A stretch of DNA of 41,342 bases from an uncultured Prochlorococcus sp. Its GTDB lineage: Bacteria; Cyanobacteriota; Cyanobacteriia; PCC-6307; Cyanobiaceae. A model generated the notes under the pieces. It ran no database searches, had not been told where the DNA came from, and saw only the letters and a program-made list of their open reading frames with translations. Position numbers and translations under genes: made by a program. Positions within the stretch are counted from its first letter, which is position 1; each line of letters opens with the position of its first letter. Below, one piece after another: positions 13,491 to 22,872 of the stretch. The DNA lies in contig CACGDL010000009.1 of NCBI GenBank assembly GCA_902571795.1, positions 1 to 41,342 on the forward strand, written 5' to 3'.

Positions 13491-14657
13491 ATGATATTAA
13501 TAAATATCCTCTTAGTTCTTTTAATTTTTTTAATTCTTTCAGATTTATATATTCAAAACTCACCCAAATCAAAGTTAAATCTAGTACCTATAAATTACAA
13601 AATCAAAAAAAAGGATGGTTTAAAGGAATTAATTATTGATTTAAAAATAACTAATAAAAGTAAAACCAAAGAGACGATGGTATCTAATATAAATTTTGAA
13701 TTAGATTTTTTTAAAAGTAAAAGTAACGAATATTGCCAAAATTTTAATTATCAAGAAGATATTTATATATATGAAAATAATAAAATCAAGAATTTAAATA
13801 ATTACTGGCCAACAACAATTATCAAGTCAAATGCAGAATTATTTGTGAGAATAGTATATAAATTTAACAATAATAATTTTAGAAAAAAAATAAAATATCT
13901 ATGGTTAAAAATATATTGGGAGAACTATGGACATTTTGGTATTTTAAATAATAAGGATTGTTTCTTAATTAATTTAGATGGTCACAAACAAAGACCGCAA
14001 GAAGTTTTTGAAATTCCAATAAATAACAAATATAAAGCTTTTGCTATTAAAACTGATTTACTTGGTTGCTTTGATAATCCAGTAAATACTGTGATTGAAT
14101 ACTGCAAAGGAATTGTAGAAAAAAATGATATTTTAACTATCGGTGAGAGTCCGCTAGCAATTATGCAAAATAGATATATTTCCCCTCAAAATTTAAAATA
14201 TAGTTTATTTTCGAAAGCTTTATGTTATTTTTTTCACCCTACAAGCAGTCTCGCAACAGCTTGCGGCATGCAATTATTAATAAATAGAATAGGAGTCACA
14301 AGAATAACCTTTGCACTATTTGTTGGATTTCTCTTCAAATTAGTTGGGATTAAAGGTATGTTTTATAGGTTAACTGGTTCAGAATCATCCCTCATTGATG
14401 ATATAAGCGGCACAGTTACACCTTACGACAAGAGTATAGTTATGGGTCCTCTCAATGCAGACTTATTTTGTAAGGAGGTCTCGGACTATCTAAATATAGA
14501 TGTTGCTGTTGTCGATGTTAATGATCTTGGGGGTGTGAAAGTCTTAGCAAGTTCAAATAAAAAAGTAAATAAAATACTCAAAACAAACTTATTATCTAAT
14601 CCAGCTGGCAACGGAGATGAAAAAACCCCTATAGTATTAATAAGAAAAAAAAAGTAA
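13491..14657 (+). CDS. Membrane-anchored CofE-like (F420-0:gamma-glutamyl ligase family) protein
   Basis: A 388-residue protein with an N-terminal hydrophobic anchor (about 2-19), a 140-residue extra domain of beta character, and a C-terminal region of the F420-0:gamma-glutamyl ligase (PF01996/COG1478) type. Recognisable parts are the AIKTDLLG segment, NDILTIGESPLAI, the glycine-rich middle, and IDVAVVDVNDLGGVKVLAS. In archaea and actinobacteria CofE adds glutamates to coenzyme F420. Here the N-terminal extension and membrane anchor are unlike CofE, and I see no F420 biosynthesis gene in the window, so another gamma-glutamyl-type ligation is possible. It starts 8 bases after the thioredoxin-like gene and its TAA directly abuts the next ATG. 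Confidence 0.75.
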   Translation: MILINILLVLLIFLILSDLYIQNSPKSKLNLVPINYKIKKKDGLKELIIDLKITNKSKTKETMVSNINFELDFFKSKSNEYCQNFNYQEDIYIYENNKIKNLNNYWPTTIIKSNAELFVRIVYKFNNNNFRKKIKYLWLKIYWENYGHFGILNNKDCFLINLDGHKQRPQEVFEIPINNKYKAFAIKTDLLGCFDNPVNTVIEYCKGIVEKNDILTIGESPLAIMQNRYISPQNLKYSLFSKALCYFFHPTSSLATACGMQLLINRIGVTRITFALFVGFLFKLVGIKGMFYRLTGSESSLIDDISGTVTPYDKSIVMGPLNADLFCKEVSDYLNIDVAVVDVNDLGGVKVLASSNKKVNKILKTNLLSNPAGNGDEKTPIVLIRKKK

Positions 14658-15713
14658 ATGAAAAAAGATACCTCTTATTCTTTTCAATCTAAAAGAGGAA
14701 TGGAAATAACTTTTGAAGAACTCCATATACGGCACATTAATCTTTTAATAGATAATAAAAATAGGGAATTGAATAATTGGTTTTTAAAGATGGCAATTAT
14801 AAATACCTTTGATGACTTAAAAATCTTCTTGAATAATCTTAAGAAAAATAAAAATAAATGCATAATTGCTATATATGGAAACGAAATTATTGGTTATTTG
14901 AATATTTTTCCTTTAAACAAAAAAGAGACTTGCTTAAAAATATCTAAGCCCAAGTTGATTAATAGCAAGTGTTCCCTAACAGATAAACAATTAACTTTAG
15001 GATTGATAAAAAAATCTATCTCAATAAAAGAAATCAAAACTTCAAGTTGGATAATAAATTCAGATATAAATAATGTCGACCTCATATCAAACTCAAGAGA
15101 ATTAGGCTTTCAACCGTTAGGAGAGATAATCCTTTGGGATGGTTCTGATCTAAATAAACCTACAAATCAAAATACCAATGCCTATACATTAATTAATGAA
15201 TTCCAAAACATTAATAAACAAAATATATTAAAAATAGTTAATTTTATAAGATCAAATCAATCTCCCTTAATAAGAAATATTTTAGATTTTGATCAAGACG
15301 ACATTTTTAAAAGAAATAACTCTAAGAGTGGTGCCTTAATATATGAAAATTCAGTTTTATGTACAATTTTAAAAGATATAAATTATCAAAATGAGGAAAT
15401 TTATACTTTAACTATAAGTAGATATTGGGATAAAAGATTCAATTCTATTTTAAAAGAATTTATAAAAAGATTTTTTGAAAAATCACCTGTGTCATATTTA
15501 AAAACCTATAAAGAAAATTCTCAATTAAATGTTTTTCTCGAAGAGTGTAATATCAAAGAAAAAAATCAAGAAATAATTCTTATTAGGAACACAATAATTA
15601 AGAATGAAGCTAAACAAGTAAATATAATAAATCAATCTTTGGAATCGATTTTTGAAAAATTAAGTCCACAAGGTAATCCATATCCATCTCCTTTTCCATT
15701 AAAAACAAAGTGA
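14658..15713 (+). CDS. GNAT-like hypothetical protein (351 aa)
   Basis: A 351-residue soluble protein beginning immediately after the stop of the CofE-like gene. Its N-terminal part ([16 protein letters not shown], then [20 protein letters not shown]) has the strand-helix pattern of GCN5-type acetyltransferases, and a second similar unit may lie in the C-terminal half ([16 protein letters not shown], then [11 protein letters not shown]). No clean acetyl-CoA-binding QxxGxG/A motif is visible, so the assignment is tentative. The C-terminal tail is proline-rich ([13 protein letters not shown]). Its TGA overlaps the GTG start of ruvX by four bases, pointing to coupled translation. I do not recognise a specific function. 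Confidence 0.62.
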   Translation: MKKDTSYSFQSKRGMEITFEELHIRHINLLIDNKNRELNNWFLKMAIINTFDDLKIFLNNLKKNKNKCIIAIYGNEIIGYLNIFPLNKKETCLKISKPKLINSKCSLTDKQLTLGLIKKSISIKEIKTSSWIINSDINNVDLISNSRELGFQPLGEIILWDGSDLNKPTNQNTNAYTLINEFQNINKQNILKIVNFIRSNQSPLIRNILDFDQDDIFKRNNSKSGALIYENSVLCTILKDINYQNEEIYTLTISRYWDKRFNSILKEFIKRFFEKSPVSYLKTYKENSQLNVFLEECNIKEKNQEIILIRNTIIKNEAKQVNIINQSLESIFEKLSPQGNPYPSPFPLKTK

Positions 15714-16171
15714 AATTTTGCAAACCTAAACCTAAGTCAATTTTAAGTTTGGATATAGGTACCAAAAGAATAGGTTTAGCTTATTGTGATCCCCTCTGCA
15801 TAACATCAAATATCCTTCCAGCAGTTAAACGATTTGAAAATAATCAAGAGATTAAAATCATTAGAAATTATATAAATGAATTTAATTTGAATGGTTTTAT
15901 TGTGGGTATTCCGCTAGATGAGGAAGGTCAAATGACCACTCAAGCTATTGACTGTAAAAATTACGGTCAATTACTTTCAAATAAATTAAAGCTTCCATTT
16001 TCTTATGTCAACGAACATAGTTCAACTTGGGAATCTTCAGAAAGATTTGGAATAAAAAAAGATAAATCCGGATTGATTGATAGTTTTTCAGCAAAAATAA
16101 TACTTGAACAATGGATCGAAGAAGGTCCTGAATTAGAAGAAATAGCTGGTAAACGTCAGATAAAATATTAG
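15710..16171 (+). CDS. ruvX: RuvX/YqgF-type Holliday junction resolvase-like nuclease
   Basis: A 153-residue RNase H-fold protein of the RuvX/YqgF family, implicated in pre-16S rRNA 5' end processing and possibly Holliday junction resolution. The acidic active site is present: D15 in [13 protein letters not shown]102 in YVNEHSST and D124 in SGLIDSFSA; the VGIPL motif (65-69) is also intact. The start is GTG, overlapping the TGA of the GNAT-like gene by four bases (GTGA). A DUF3727 gene follows after 26 bases; the ruvX-DUF3727-yqeG order suggests a conserved cyanobacterial group. Confidence 0.9.
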   Translation: MKFCKPKPKSILSLDIGTKRIGLAYCDPLCITSNILPAVKRFENNQEIKIIRNYINEFNLNGFIVGIPLDEEGQMTTQAIDCKNYGQLLSNKLKLPFSYVNEHSSTWESSERFGIKKDKSGLIDSFSAKIILEQWIEEGPELEEIAGKRQIKY

Positions 16172-16197
16172 TATTAAAAAGGATAGATAATTTTTAA

Positions 16198-16734
16198 ATG
16201 AAAGAAGCCAATTCAAATGATAATTATGATGCACAGACTCTTTTATTAAATGACTCAAATGGAAACGAGCTATTTTGTTATCTTGAACAATTAGTAAGTG
16301 TTGAAGGTCAAGAATATGCTTTATTAACGCCAGTTGATACACCAGTAAGTCTTTTTAAAATAAATGAAAAAGAGGAACCTGAACTAATTGAGAAAATAGA
16401 TAAAAATGAACAAATATTAAAAAATGCTGAAGCAGTTCTACAAGAACATGATTTAAGACTTATCAGATCAGCCGTTACATTAACAGTATCAGGCGAACTT
16501 GAAGAACCAATTTACGATGAATTAGAAGAAGATTATGTCGATGATGATAGTGAGAGTTTTGAATTGCTCGTTAACTTTAATCTTTTTGACCAAGAATATG
16601 GCTTATATATACCACTAGATCCTTTTTTTATTGTGGGTAAATTAAAAGACAAAGGTGCCTTATTAGTTGAAGATGATGAGTTCGATAAAATTCAACCTTT
16701 GATTGAAACTGAGCTTGAAAAAAGTAGTTCTTAA
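16198..16734 (+). CDS. DUF3727 (DUF1292-like) protein
   Basis: A 178-residue acidic protein that I recognise as the cyanobacterial and plastid DUF3727 type, related to the DUF1292 small domain that often sits beside ruvX in Firmicutes. Two similar halves are visible: an N-terminal unit (LLLNDSNGNELFCYLEQLVSVEGQEYALLTPVD) and a C-terminal unit (ELLVNFNLFDQEYGLYIPLDPFFIVGKL), each ending in a strand that reads like xYALLTP / YGLYIP. Between them is an acidic stretch (DELEEDYVDDDSESFE). Function is unknown. It begins 26 bases after ruvX and is followed after 5 bases by yqeG. Confidence 0.75.
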   Translation: MKEANSNDNYDAQTLLLNDSNGNELFCYLEQLVSVEGQEYALLTPVDTPVSLFKINEKEEPELIEKIDKNEQILKNAEAVLQEHDLRLIRSAVTLTVSGELEEPIYDELEEDYVDDDSESFELLVNFNLFDQEYGLYIPLDPFFIVGKLKDKGALLVEDDEFDKIQPLIETELEKSSS

Positions 16735-16739
16735 AATAA

Positions 16740-17234
16740 ATGAGATCTATCCTAAAAGTCAATTGGGATTCAAACTTACCAATATATAATATTTCTCAAT
16801 CTGAGTTGCAAAAAAAAGGAATTAATTCTTTATTGCTAGACGTGGATGGGACTCTAGTAAATAGAAAATCAAATATGCTCCCAAAAGCTGTAAAAAATTG
16901 GATAATAGAATCTAAAAAACTTTTCTCCTTATATCTAATAAGTAATAATCCATCAAAAAAAAGAATCGCAAAAATAGCGAAAGAATTGAATTTAAGATAT
17001 AAATACAATGCATCAAAACCTAGAAAAAAAGTAACTTTGTCTGCTATCAAAGAAATTGGCAAAGAGCCAAAAAATATAGCCATTATTGGAGACAGAATTT
17101 TTACAGATATTATTGTTGGGAATAGATGTGATATAAAAACAATATTAGTTAGGAGATTAAATAGAGATGGCTTGCCTATAAAATTTAATTTAACTTTGAC
17201 AATAGAAAAATTAATTTCTCATTTTATAAAATGA
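16740..17234 (+). CDS. YqeG-family HAD phosphatase
   Basis: A 164-residue HAD superfamily IIIA phosphatase of the YqeG group, related to the plastid/mitochondrial PGP phosphatase (GEP4/PGPP1). HAD motif I is [10 protein letters not shown] with D34 and D36, motif II is the LISNN segment, a basic motif III lies in ASKPRKK, and motif IV is [12 protein letters not shown]. In this family the enzyme can dephosphorylate phosphatidylglycerol phosphate, the product of PgsA, which is also encoded in this window at 8930-9469; that link is inference. ATG at 16740. Its TGA overlaps the proB ATG by four bases. Confidence 0.82.
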   Translation: MRSILKVNWDSNLPIYNISQSELQKKGINSLLLDVDGTLVNRKSNMLPKAVKNWIIESKKLFSLYLISNNPSKKRIAKIAKELNLRYKYNASKPRKKVTLSAIKEIGKEPKNIAIIGDRIFTDIIVGNRCDIKTILVRRLNRDGLPIKFNLTLTIEKLISHFIK

Positions 17235-18313
17235 AAACTTGGGTTATAAAAATTGGTACTAGTATTTTAAGAGGAACAGAGGAAACATCTACAGAAGAAG
17301 TTATTGAAACCCTTTCTAGATCCTTTACAAGTTTTCTTTCAAAAGGTAACAAATTAATTTTAGTAACTAGTGGTGCCGTTGGATTAGGTTGCCAAAAATT
17401 AAATATTAAAACGAGACCAAATGATTTAAGTACCCTGCAAGCTACTGCTGCAGTAGGTCAAGTTAATTTAATGTCCTTATACGATAAAGTATTTAATAAA
17501 TTAGGTCATAATATTGCTCAAATTTTGATAACTAAAGCTGATTTCAATTCAAGAGAATCCTTTAATAACGCTTCTAAAACTTTAAAAAAATTAATCGATT
17601 TGAACGTAATTCCAATAGTAAATGAAAATGATACCGTAGCAAATGAAGAGCTTAAATATGGAGATAATGATACCCTCTCTGCTTTAGTAGCCTTAGCTAT
17701 AAATGCTAACAAGCTTATTTTATTAACAGATATTGAAAATCTATACTCAAAAGATCCACGTAATAATAAAGATGCGCAACCTATTAAAGAAGTTCATAAT
17801 AGTGAATTAAAAGAAATTAAAGATAAAAATATTCAAAACTCAAATAATGAATGGGGAACAGGAGGAATATCTACAAAATTAATTTCTGCAGAAATAGCAA
17901 CAAAAGGAGGAGTTGAAGTTCAACTAGTAGATGGAACTAATAAAAAAAACTTAATTGAAATTTTTAATAATAATAAAATTGGGACTTTATTTTATCCAGT
18001 AGAAAAACCAATAGGAAACAAAAAAAGTTGGCTTTCACATGCAATTCAAACAGTAGGGAAAATCACTTTAGATGATGGCGCTTCTTTTGCAATTAAAAAA
18101 AAAGGTGCCTCACTTTTAGCGGTTGGTGTTAAGAAAGTAGAAGGAAACTTTACGATTAATCAGGCCGTTAAAATCGTAAATACAAATGATAAAGAAGTTG
18201 CAAAAGGTTTAGTATCAATAAGTAGCGACAATTTAAGAAGTATCTTAAATAATAAAGAAAATAACAACTCCTCGATAATTGTCGTACACAGAGATGTTCT
18301 TGCTCTCTCTTAG
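17231..18313 (+). CDS. proB: Glutamate 5-kinase
   Basis: A 360-residue enzyme that phosphorylates glutamate in the first step of proline synthesis. The amino-acid-kinase domain spans about residues 1-260, with the nucleotide-binding WVIKIGTS start, [17 protein letters not shown] and YGDNDTLSA motifs. A C-terminal PUA domain follows (about 275-355; [17 protein letters not shown]). Feedback inhibition by proline is normal for this family. It overlaps yqeG by ATGA and is followed by lpxD after 21 bases, although the pathways are unrelated; the linkage reflects genome compaction. Confidence 0.95.
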   Translation: MKTWVIKIGTSILRGTEETSTEEVIETLSRSFTSFLSKGNKLILVTSGAVGLGCQKLNIKTRPNDLSTLQATAAVGQVNLMSLYDKVFNKLGHNIAQILITKADFNSRESFNNASKTLKKLIDLNVIPIVNENDTVANEELKYGDNDTLSALVALAINANKLILLTDIENLYSKDPRNNKDAQPIKEVHNSELKEIKDKNIQNSNNEWGTGGISTKLISAEIATKGGVEVQLVDGTNKKNLIEIFNNNKIGTLFYPVEKPIGNKKSWLSHAIQTVGKITLDDGASFAIKKKGASLLAVGVKKVEGNFTINQAVKIVNTNDKEVAKGLVSISSDNLRSILNNKENNNSSIIVVHRDVLALS

Positions 18314-18334
18314 AAAAAAATTAAAACTGGAAAA

Positions 18335-19369
18335 ATGCTTTTAAGTGATTTAGTTGATCTAATAAAAAAAGGAAATTCAAATTTTATTAGTGCCAATATT
18401 TTCGAAGATTTAAATATAGATGATGCTGCCTCATTAGATGCTGCAGTTAAGAATCAAATATCTTTTTTAGAAGAAAATAATATCCTTAAAGAAAAATTAG
18501 ATCAAACTAAAGCATCAGCAATAATAACTACTAACAACCATGAAATAGTTAGTACCCTAAAGAAACTCAATATATCAAACGTAATTGTTAAAAATCCAAG
18601 AATTGCATTTGCAGAAGTATTAGATTGTTTATATAAAACTATCCATTTTAAACCAGGAATTCACGCTTCAGCAGTTATAGATAAAACAGCAAAAATTGGA
18701 GCAGATTGCCATATTGGACCTAATGTCTATATTGGAGAAAATACTGTAATTGGAGACAATAATCATATTCTTTCTGGATCATCAATTTTAGGCAATGTTG
18801 AAATAGGAAATAATAATATAATTCATCCAAATTGTGTGATTTACGAAAATACAACTCTAAAAAATAATTGTGTAATTAATTCAAATTCTGTTATTGGATC
18901 AGAGGGATTTGGTTTTATTCCTAAAAATGGCAAATGGGTAAAGATGCCTCAAAAAGGTGGTGTAAAAATAATGAGTTTTGTAGAAATTGGAACGAATTGT
19001 TGTATCGATAGACCCGCAGTTGGATTTACTTTTATTGATGAGGGAACAAAGTTGGATAATTTAATACAAATAGGTCATGGAGTAAAAATTGGAAAGAATT
19101 GTGCATTTGCAGCTCAAGTTGGTATCGCTGGAGGAGCAAATATTGGAGATGGTGTTATTTTGGCAGGGCAAGTAGGAGTCAATAATAGAGTAAAAGTTGG
19201 TAATAATGTCATAGCGAGTTCAAAATGCGGAATTCATTGTGACATAGAAGATGGCAAGGTAATTAGTGGTTTCCCCGCGATGGAAAATAAATCATGGCTA
19301 AGGAGTTCAAGTATTTTTAAAAAATTACCAGAATTAGCAAAAAAACTTAGACAATTAGACAAGCAATAA
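18335..19369 (+). CDS. lpxD: UDP-3-O-acylglucosamine N-acyltransferase (LpxD)
   Basis: A 344-residue lipid A biosynthesis enzyme that transfers a 3-hydroxyacyl chain from ACP to the 2-amino group of UDP-3-O-acyl-glucosamine. An N-terminal uridine-binding domain (1 to about 105) precedes a left-handed beta-helix of hexapeptide repeats (about 106-300; IGADCHIGPNVYIGENTVIG and so on). The catalytic histidine is H248 in IQIGHGVKIG, and the IGSEGFGF loop (187-194) is conserved. Its presence indicates an outer membrane with acylated lipid A-like material. ATG at 18335; leuB follows after 28 bases. Confidence 0.95.
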   Translation: MLLSDLVDLIKKGNSNFISANIFEDLNIDDAASLDAAVKNQISFLEENNILKEKLDQTKASAIITTNNHEIVSTLKKLNISNVIVKNPRIAFAEVLDCLYKTIHFKPGIHASAVIDKTAKIGADCHIGPNVYIGENTVIGDNNHILSGSSILGNVEIGNNNIIHPNCVIYENTTLKNNCVINSNSVIGSEGFGFIPKNGKWVKMPQKGGVKIMSFVEIGTNCCIDRPAVGFTFIDEGTKLDNLIQIGHGVKIGKNCAFAAQVGIAGGANIGDGVILAGQVGVNNRVKVGNNVIASSKCGIHCDIEDGKVISGFPAMENKSWLRSSSIFKKLPELAKKLRQLDKQ

Positions 19370-19397
19370 TTTATTGTTCTATTAAACAAAGATTTAA

Positions 19398-20471
19398 ATG
19401 AAGAAATATAAGATTGTTTTATTGTCAGGAGACGGAATTGGACCAGAGATTTCAGAAGTTTCAAAAAAAGTTTTAAAAAAGCTTTCAAAAAATCATAATT
19501 TCGATATTGAGATTATTGAGAAATTATTTGGAGGGATAGCTTATGAAAAATATGGTACTCCCGCTCCAGATGCGACACTAGATCAATGCAAAAAAAGTGA
19601 TGCTGTACTTTTAGCATGTGTTGGAGATATTAAATATGACTCTCTTGAAAGAGAATTAAGGCCAGAAAGTGGGTTACTAAAATTAAGATCTGCCCTAAAC
19701 CTTTTCGCAAATATCAGGCCTGTCAAAATAAGAAAATCTCTATTAGATTCAAGTACATTAAAAAAAGAAATCGTTGAGCATGTAGATCTTATTGTTGTAA
19801 GAGAATTAATAGGGGGAATTTATTTTGGAAAACCAAGAGGAAATATAACAAATACAAAAATCCCAAAAGCTTTCAATACAATGGTTTATGATTCGGCCGA
19901 AATAGAGAGAATAACCGAAATAGCAATAAAAATTGCTAACCAAAGAAATAAAAAAATATGTTCTGTTGATAAATCAAATGTTCTTGAGGTTAGTCAATTG
20001 TGGAGAGATACAGTTTTAAATATCACTTCAAAAGATAAAAATATATCTCTAAGCAATATGTACGTTGATAATGCAGCGATGCAATTAGTTAGAGATCCTG
20101 GTCAATTTGATGTAATTTTAACAAGTAATTTATTTGGAGATATTTTAAGCGACTTAGCCGCAATGTTAACCGGTTCTATTGGTATGCTTCCATCTGCTTC
20201 TCTGAACAATAATGGGCCAGGAGTTTTTGAACCTGTTCATGGTTCGGCTCCTGATATAGCAGGTAAAAACATAGCAAATCCTATAGCAATGCTTTTATCT
20301 GCTTCCATGATGTTAAAAATTGGATTAAATGAAGAAAAAGCCTCAGAAAATTTAGAAACTGCCATTGATAAAGTTTTATCAAAAGGATTTAGAACAGCAG
20401 ATTTAGCTGATGGGTCTTCTGAAGTTTTATCTTGTAGTGAAATCGGAGATAAAATAATGGATGAAATTTAA
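19398..20471 (+). CDS. leuB: 3-isopropylmalate dehydrogenase
   Basis: A 357-residue NAD-dependent oxidative decarboxylase of leucine biosynthesis. The family signatures are all present: LLSGDGIGPEI at the N-terminus, the substrate-arginine region LLKLRSALNLFANIRPVK, VVRELIGGIYFG, the metal-binding DVILTSNLFGDILSDLAA with its aspartates, and the NAD-site FEPVHGSAPDIAGKNIANP. Length is normal. It ends the co-directional run that begins with the DUF3685 gene; prk follows on the same strand after an 89-base gap that probably holds a new promoter. Confidence 0.96.
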   Translation: MKKYKIVLLSGDGIGPEISEVSKKVLKKLSKNHNFDIEIIEKLFGGIAYEKYGTPAPDATLDQCKKSDAVLLACVGDIKYDSLERELRPESGLLKLRSALNLFANIRPVKIRKSLLDSSTLKKEIVEHVDLIVVRELIGGIYFGKPRGNITNTKIPKAFNTMVYDSAEIERITEIAIKIANQRNKKICSVDKSNVLEVSQLWRDTVLNITSKDKNISLSNMYVDNAAMQLVRDPGQFDVILTSNLFGDILSDLAAMLTGSIGMLPSASLNNNGPGVFEPVHGSAPDIAGKNIANPIAMLLSASMMLKIGLNEEKASENLETAIDKVLSKGFRTADLADGSSEVLSCSEIGDKIMDEI

Positions 20472-20560
20472 AAAAAAATTAATAAATAAAAAAATATTTT
20501 TAAGTAAAACATAAAGTTGGCATATGACCTGTCAGAATCATGAGATATTGTTTTTAAAAA

Positions 20561-21457
20561 ATGTCAAAACGTCATCCAGTAGTTGCTGTAACAGGATCTT
20601 CAGGAGCAGGAACAAGTACAGTAAAAAGAGCCTTTGAGCATATTTTTGCCCGGGAAGATATTGTTCCTGCAGTTGTAGAAGGTGATAGCTACCACAGATT
20701 TGAAAGAATGCCTATGAAAAAAGCTATGGCAGAAGCTCTTTCAAAAGGTGAAAATTTCTCTCATTTTGGTCCAGAGGCTAATCTTTTTGACAAGCTAGAA
20801 GAACTTTTTAAAATCTATGGTGAAACTGGAGGAGGAAAGAAAAGATATTATCTACATAGTCTTGAAGAAGCAGAAGAACATAATACAAGACTTGGGACAT
20901 CCTTAGAACCCGGACAATTTACCCCATGGGAGGATATTCCTGAGGGAACAGATGTACTTTTTTATGAAGGTTTGCATGGCGGGGTAGAAGGTGATGGATA
21001 CAATGTTGCCTCTTATGCTGATTTACTTGTTGGTGTTGTTCCGATAACAAATTTAGAGTGGATTCAAAAAATCCATAGAGATAACGCAGAAAGAGGTTAC
21101 TCAGCAGAAACCATTGTTGATACAATATTGAGAAGAATGCCTGATTATATAAATCACATATGCCCACAATTCAGCAAAACCGATATTAATTTCCAAAGAA
21201 TTCCCACAATTGACACCTCTAATCCTTTCATATGCAGGAATATCCCAACTCCTGATGAGAGCTTTGTAATCATACATTTCAGAAAAGGTGCAAGAGAGAA
21301 ATGGGGGATTGATTTTCAATACTTGCTTGGAATGATTAACGATTCATTTATGTCAAGTCCAACAAGTATTGTTGTAAATGGAGGAAAAATGGGATTTGCA
21401 ATGGAACTAATTCTCACTCCAATAATTCATAAAATGATTGAGGAGAAAAATAAATAA
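20561..21457 (+). CDS. prk: Phosphoribulokinase, class I (proteobacterial type)
   Basis: A 298-residue enzyme that makes ribulose-1,5-bisphosphate for Rubisco. Walker A is GSSGAGTST (12-20), followed by EGDSYHRF and LFYEGLHGG, with VVPITNLEWIQKIHRD near residue 165. Length and sequence fit the class I form of proteobacteria (compare E. coli PrkB and purple bacterial CbbP), not the roughly 330-residue class II enzyme of plants and freshwater cyanobacteria. The N-terminal regulatory cysteine pair used for thioredoxin/CP12 control is absent; the only cysteines are in HICPQFS and FICRNI. Regulation by redox is therefore expected to differ. Proteobacterial-type prk agrees with the form IA Rubisco of marine alpha-cyanobacteria. 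Confidence 0.94.
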   Translation: MSKRHPVVAVTGSSGAGTSTVKRAFEHIFAREDIVPAVVEGDSYHRFERMPMKKAMAEALSKGENFSHFGPEANLFDKLEELFKIYGETGGGKKRYYLHSLEEAEEHNTRLGTSLEPGQFTPWEDIPEGTDVLFYEGLHGGVEGDGYNVASYADLLVGVVPITNLEWIQKIHRDNAERGYSAETIVDTILRRMPDYINHICPQFSKTDINFQRIPTIDTSNPFICRNIPTPDESFVIIHFRKGAREKWGIDFQYLLGMINDSFMSSPTSIVVNGGKMGFAMELILTPIIHKMIEEKNK

Positions 21458-21597
21458 TATTTAATTTTGGATTATTTACTCAAATCATTAAATTTTTTAC
21501 TTTGAAGAGTTTTTAACCTAGAGGATTTCAAATTTTTATATATCTTTCTTGATAAAAGTACCTAATTTAGATTTAAATAGAAAAAACAGAAAACATT

Positions 21598-22479
21598 GTG
21601 TCATTAATCGACTGGTTTGCCGCAAGGCGTAAAGATCAATTTGTGGGGAAAGTTTCGCAAGATACTGATGAGGGAGATGGTTTGTGGGTTAAATGTTCAG
21701 AATGTTCGCAAGTAGCCTATAGAAAAGACCTCATTTCAAATTTCAATGTTTGTAGTAATTGTGGACACCACAATAGGATTAATAGCGATGAAAGGATAAA
21801 TATAATTGCTGACAAAAATTCATTCGAGGAGTTTGATAGTTCACTAAGTCCTACAGATCCTTTAGGTTTTAAAGATAGAAGAGCGTATGCTGATCGAATT
21901 AAAGAAAGTCAAGCAGGTACAGGTTTAAGAGATGGAGTCGTAACAGGTATCTGTTCTGTAAATTCAATGCCTTTAGCATTAGCTGTTATGGATTTTCGAT
22001 TTATGGGAGGATCCATGGGTTCAGTAGTTGGTGAAAAAATTACAAGGATAATTGAGAAAGCAACTTTAGAAAATTTTCCAATTCTTATTGTTTGCGCATC
22101 AGGAGGGGCAAGGATGCAAGAAGGTATGTTAAGTCTCATGCAAATGGCAAAAATATCTGGAGCACTAAAAAAACATAAAGAAAAAAATCTTCTTTATATG
22201 CCCTTGTTAACTCATCCAACCACTGGGGGGGTAACAGCAAGCTTTGCCATGTTAGGTGATTTAATTTTGGCGGAACCCAAAGCTCTTATTGGTTTTGCTG
22301 GAAGAAGGGTTATAGAACAAACATTAAGAGAAAAATTACCCGATAATTTTCAAACAGCTGAATATCTGCTTGAGCATGGTTTTGTTGATGTAATAGTTAA
22401 AAGGAAAGATCTCAAGGATACTTTGACTAAAATTTTAAAAATTCATGGTGTAAAAGAACTTGTAAAAGCAAATATGTAA
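21598..22479 (+). CDS. accD: Acetyl-CoA carboxylase carboxyltransferase subunit beta
   Basis: A 293-residue subunit of the carboxyltransferase that transfers CO2 from biotin to acetyl-CoA, giving malonyl-CoA for fatty acid synthesis. An N-terminal zinc ribbon has C33-x2-C36 and C52-x2-C55, followed by a crotonase-fold domain with [32 protein letters not shown] and [16 protein letters not shown]. The start codon is GTG at 21598. One base separates its stop from the ATG of the next small exported protein, so the two are likely co-transcribed. Confidence 0.96.
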   Translation: MSLIDWFAARRKDQFVGKVSQDTDEGDGLWVKCSECSQVAYRKDLISNFNVCSNCGHHNRINSDERINIIADKNSFEEFDSSLSPTDPLGFKDRRAYADRIKESQAGTGLRDGVVTGICSVNSMPLALAVMDFRFMGGSMGSVVGEKITRIIEKATLENFPILIVCASGGARMQEGMLSLMQMAKISGALKKHKEKNLLYMPLLTHPTTGGVTASFAMLGDLILAEPKALIGFAGRRVIEQTLREKLPDNFQTAEYLLEHGFVDVIVKRKDLKDTLTKILKIHGVKELVKANM

Positions 22480-22480
22480 A

Positions 22481-22867
22481 ATGAGAATTATTTCAAATTT
22501 CTTTTATTTTTCTTTAAGTCTTTTATTTTTTATTTTAAATTTTGCTCCATATTCTTATGGAATAGGAAATGTTGAGTGGGTCCTACTAAAAGAGAATAAT
22601 GAAGGGAAAGAATGGCTTGATAAAGGCAGTATTAAGTCGCTTTCAAATGGTGAAATAAGTGTCTTAACAAAGTTCTTCAAAAATCCAACTAATTCTGATG
22701 ATGGAGAGTTATCACTTTATGTTATGAGAATTAATTGCGATGAAAAAAAGTTTAAAGATACATCCATAAATGGAATACCTCAATTCAATTCAAAATGGCA
22801 AACTTCTAATAATGATGAACTAATAGATGTAGTTATTGAAAATAGCTGTTCAGAGTTTATAAATTGA
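22481..22867 (+). CDS. Small exported protein, possibly Adhesin_E-like (128 aa)
   Basis: A 128-residue protein with a long hydrophobic signal segment (about 7-22) and likely cleavage near SYG (residue 27). The mature part begins GNVEWVLLKE and continues with KEWLDKGSIKSLSNGEISVLTKF, a tryptophan/aspartate pattern resembling the surface-adhesin protein E domain found in many small bacterial periplasmic proteins; this match is from memory and tentative. Two cysteines (C86 and C123) can form a disulfide in the periplasm. It starts one base after the accD stop and ends 5 bases before the Gfo/Idh/MocA gene. Confidence 0.65.
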   Translation: MRIISNFFYFSLSLLFFILNFAPYSYGIGNVEWVLLKENNEGKEWLDKGSIKSLSNGEISVLTKFFKNPTNSDDGELSLYVMRINCDEKKFKDTSINGIPQFNSKWQTSNNDELIDVVIENSCSEFIN

Positions 22868-22872
22868 TAATA

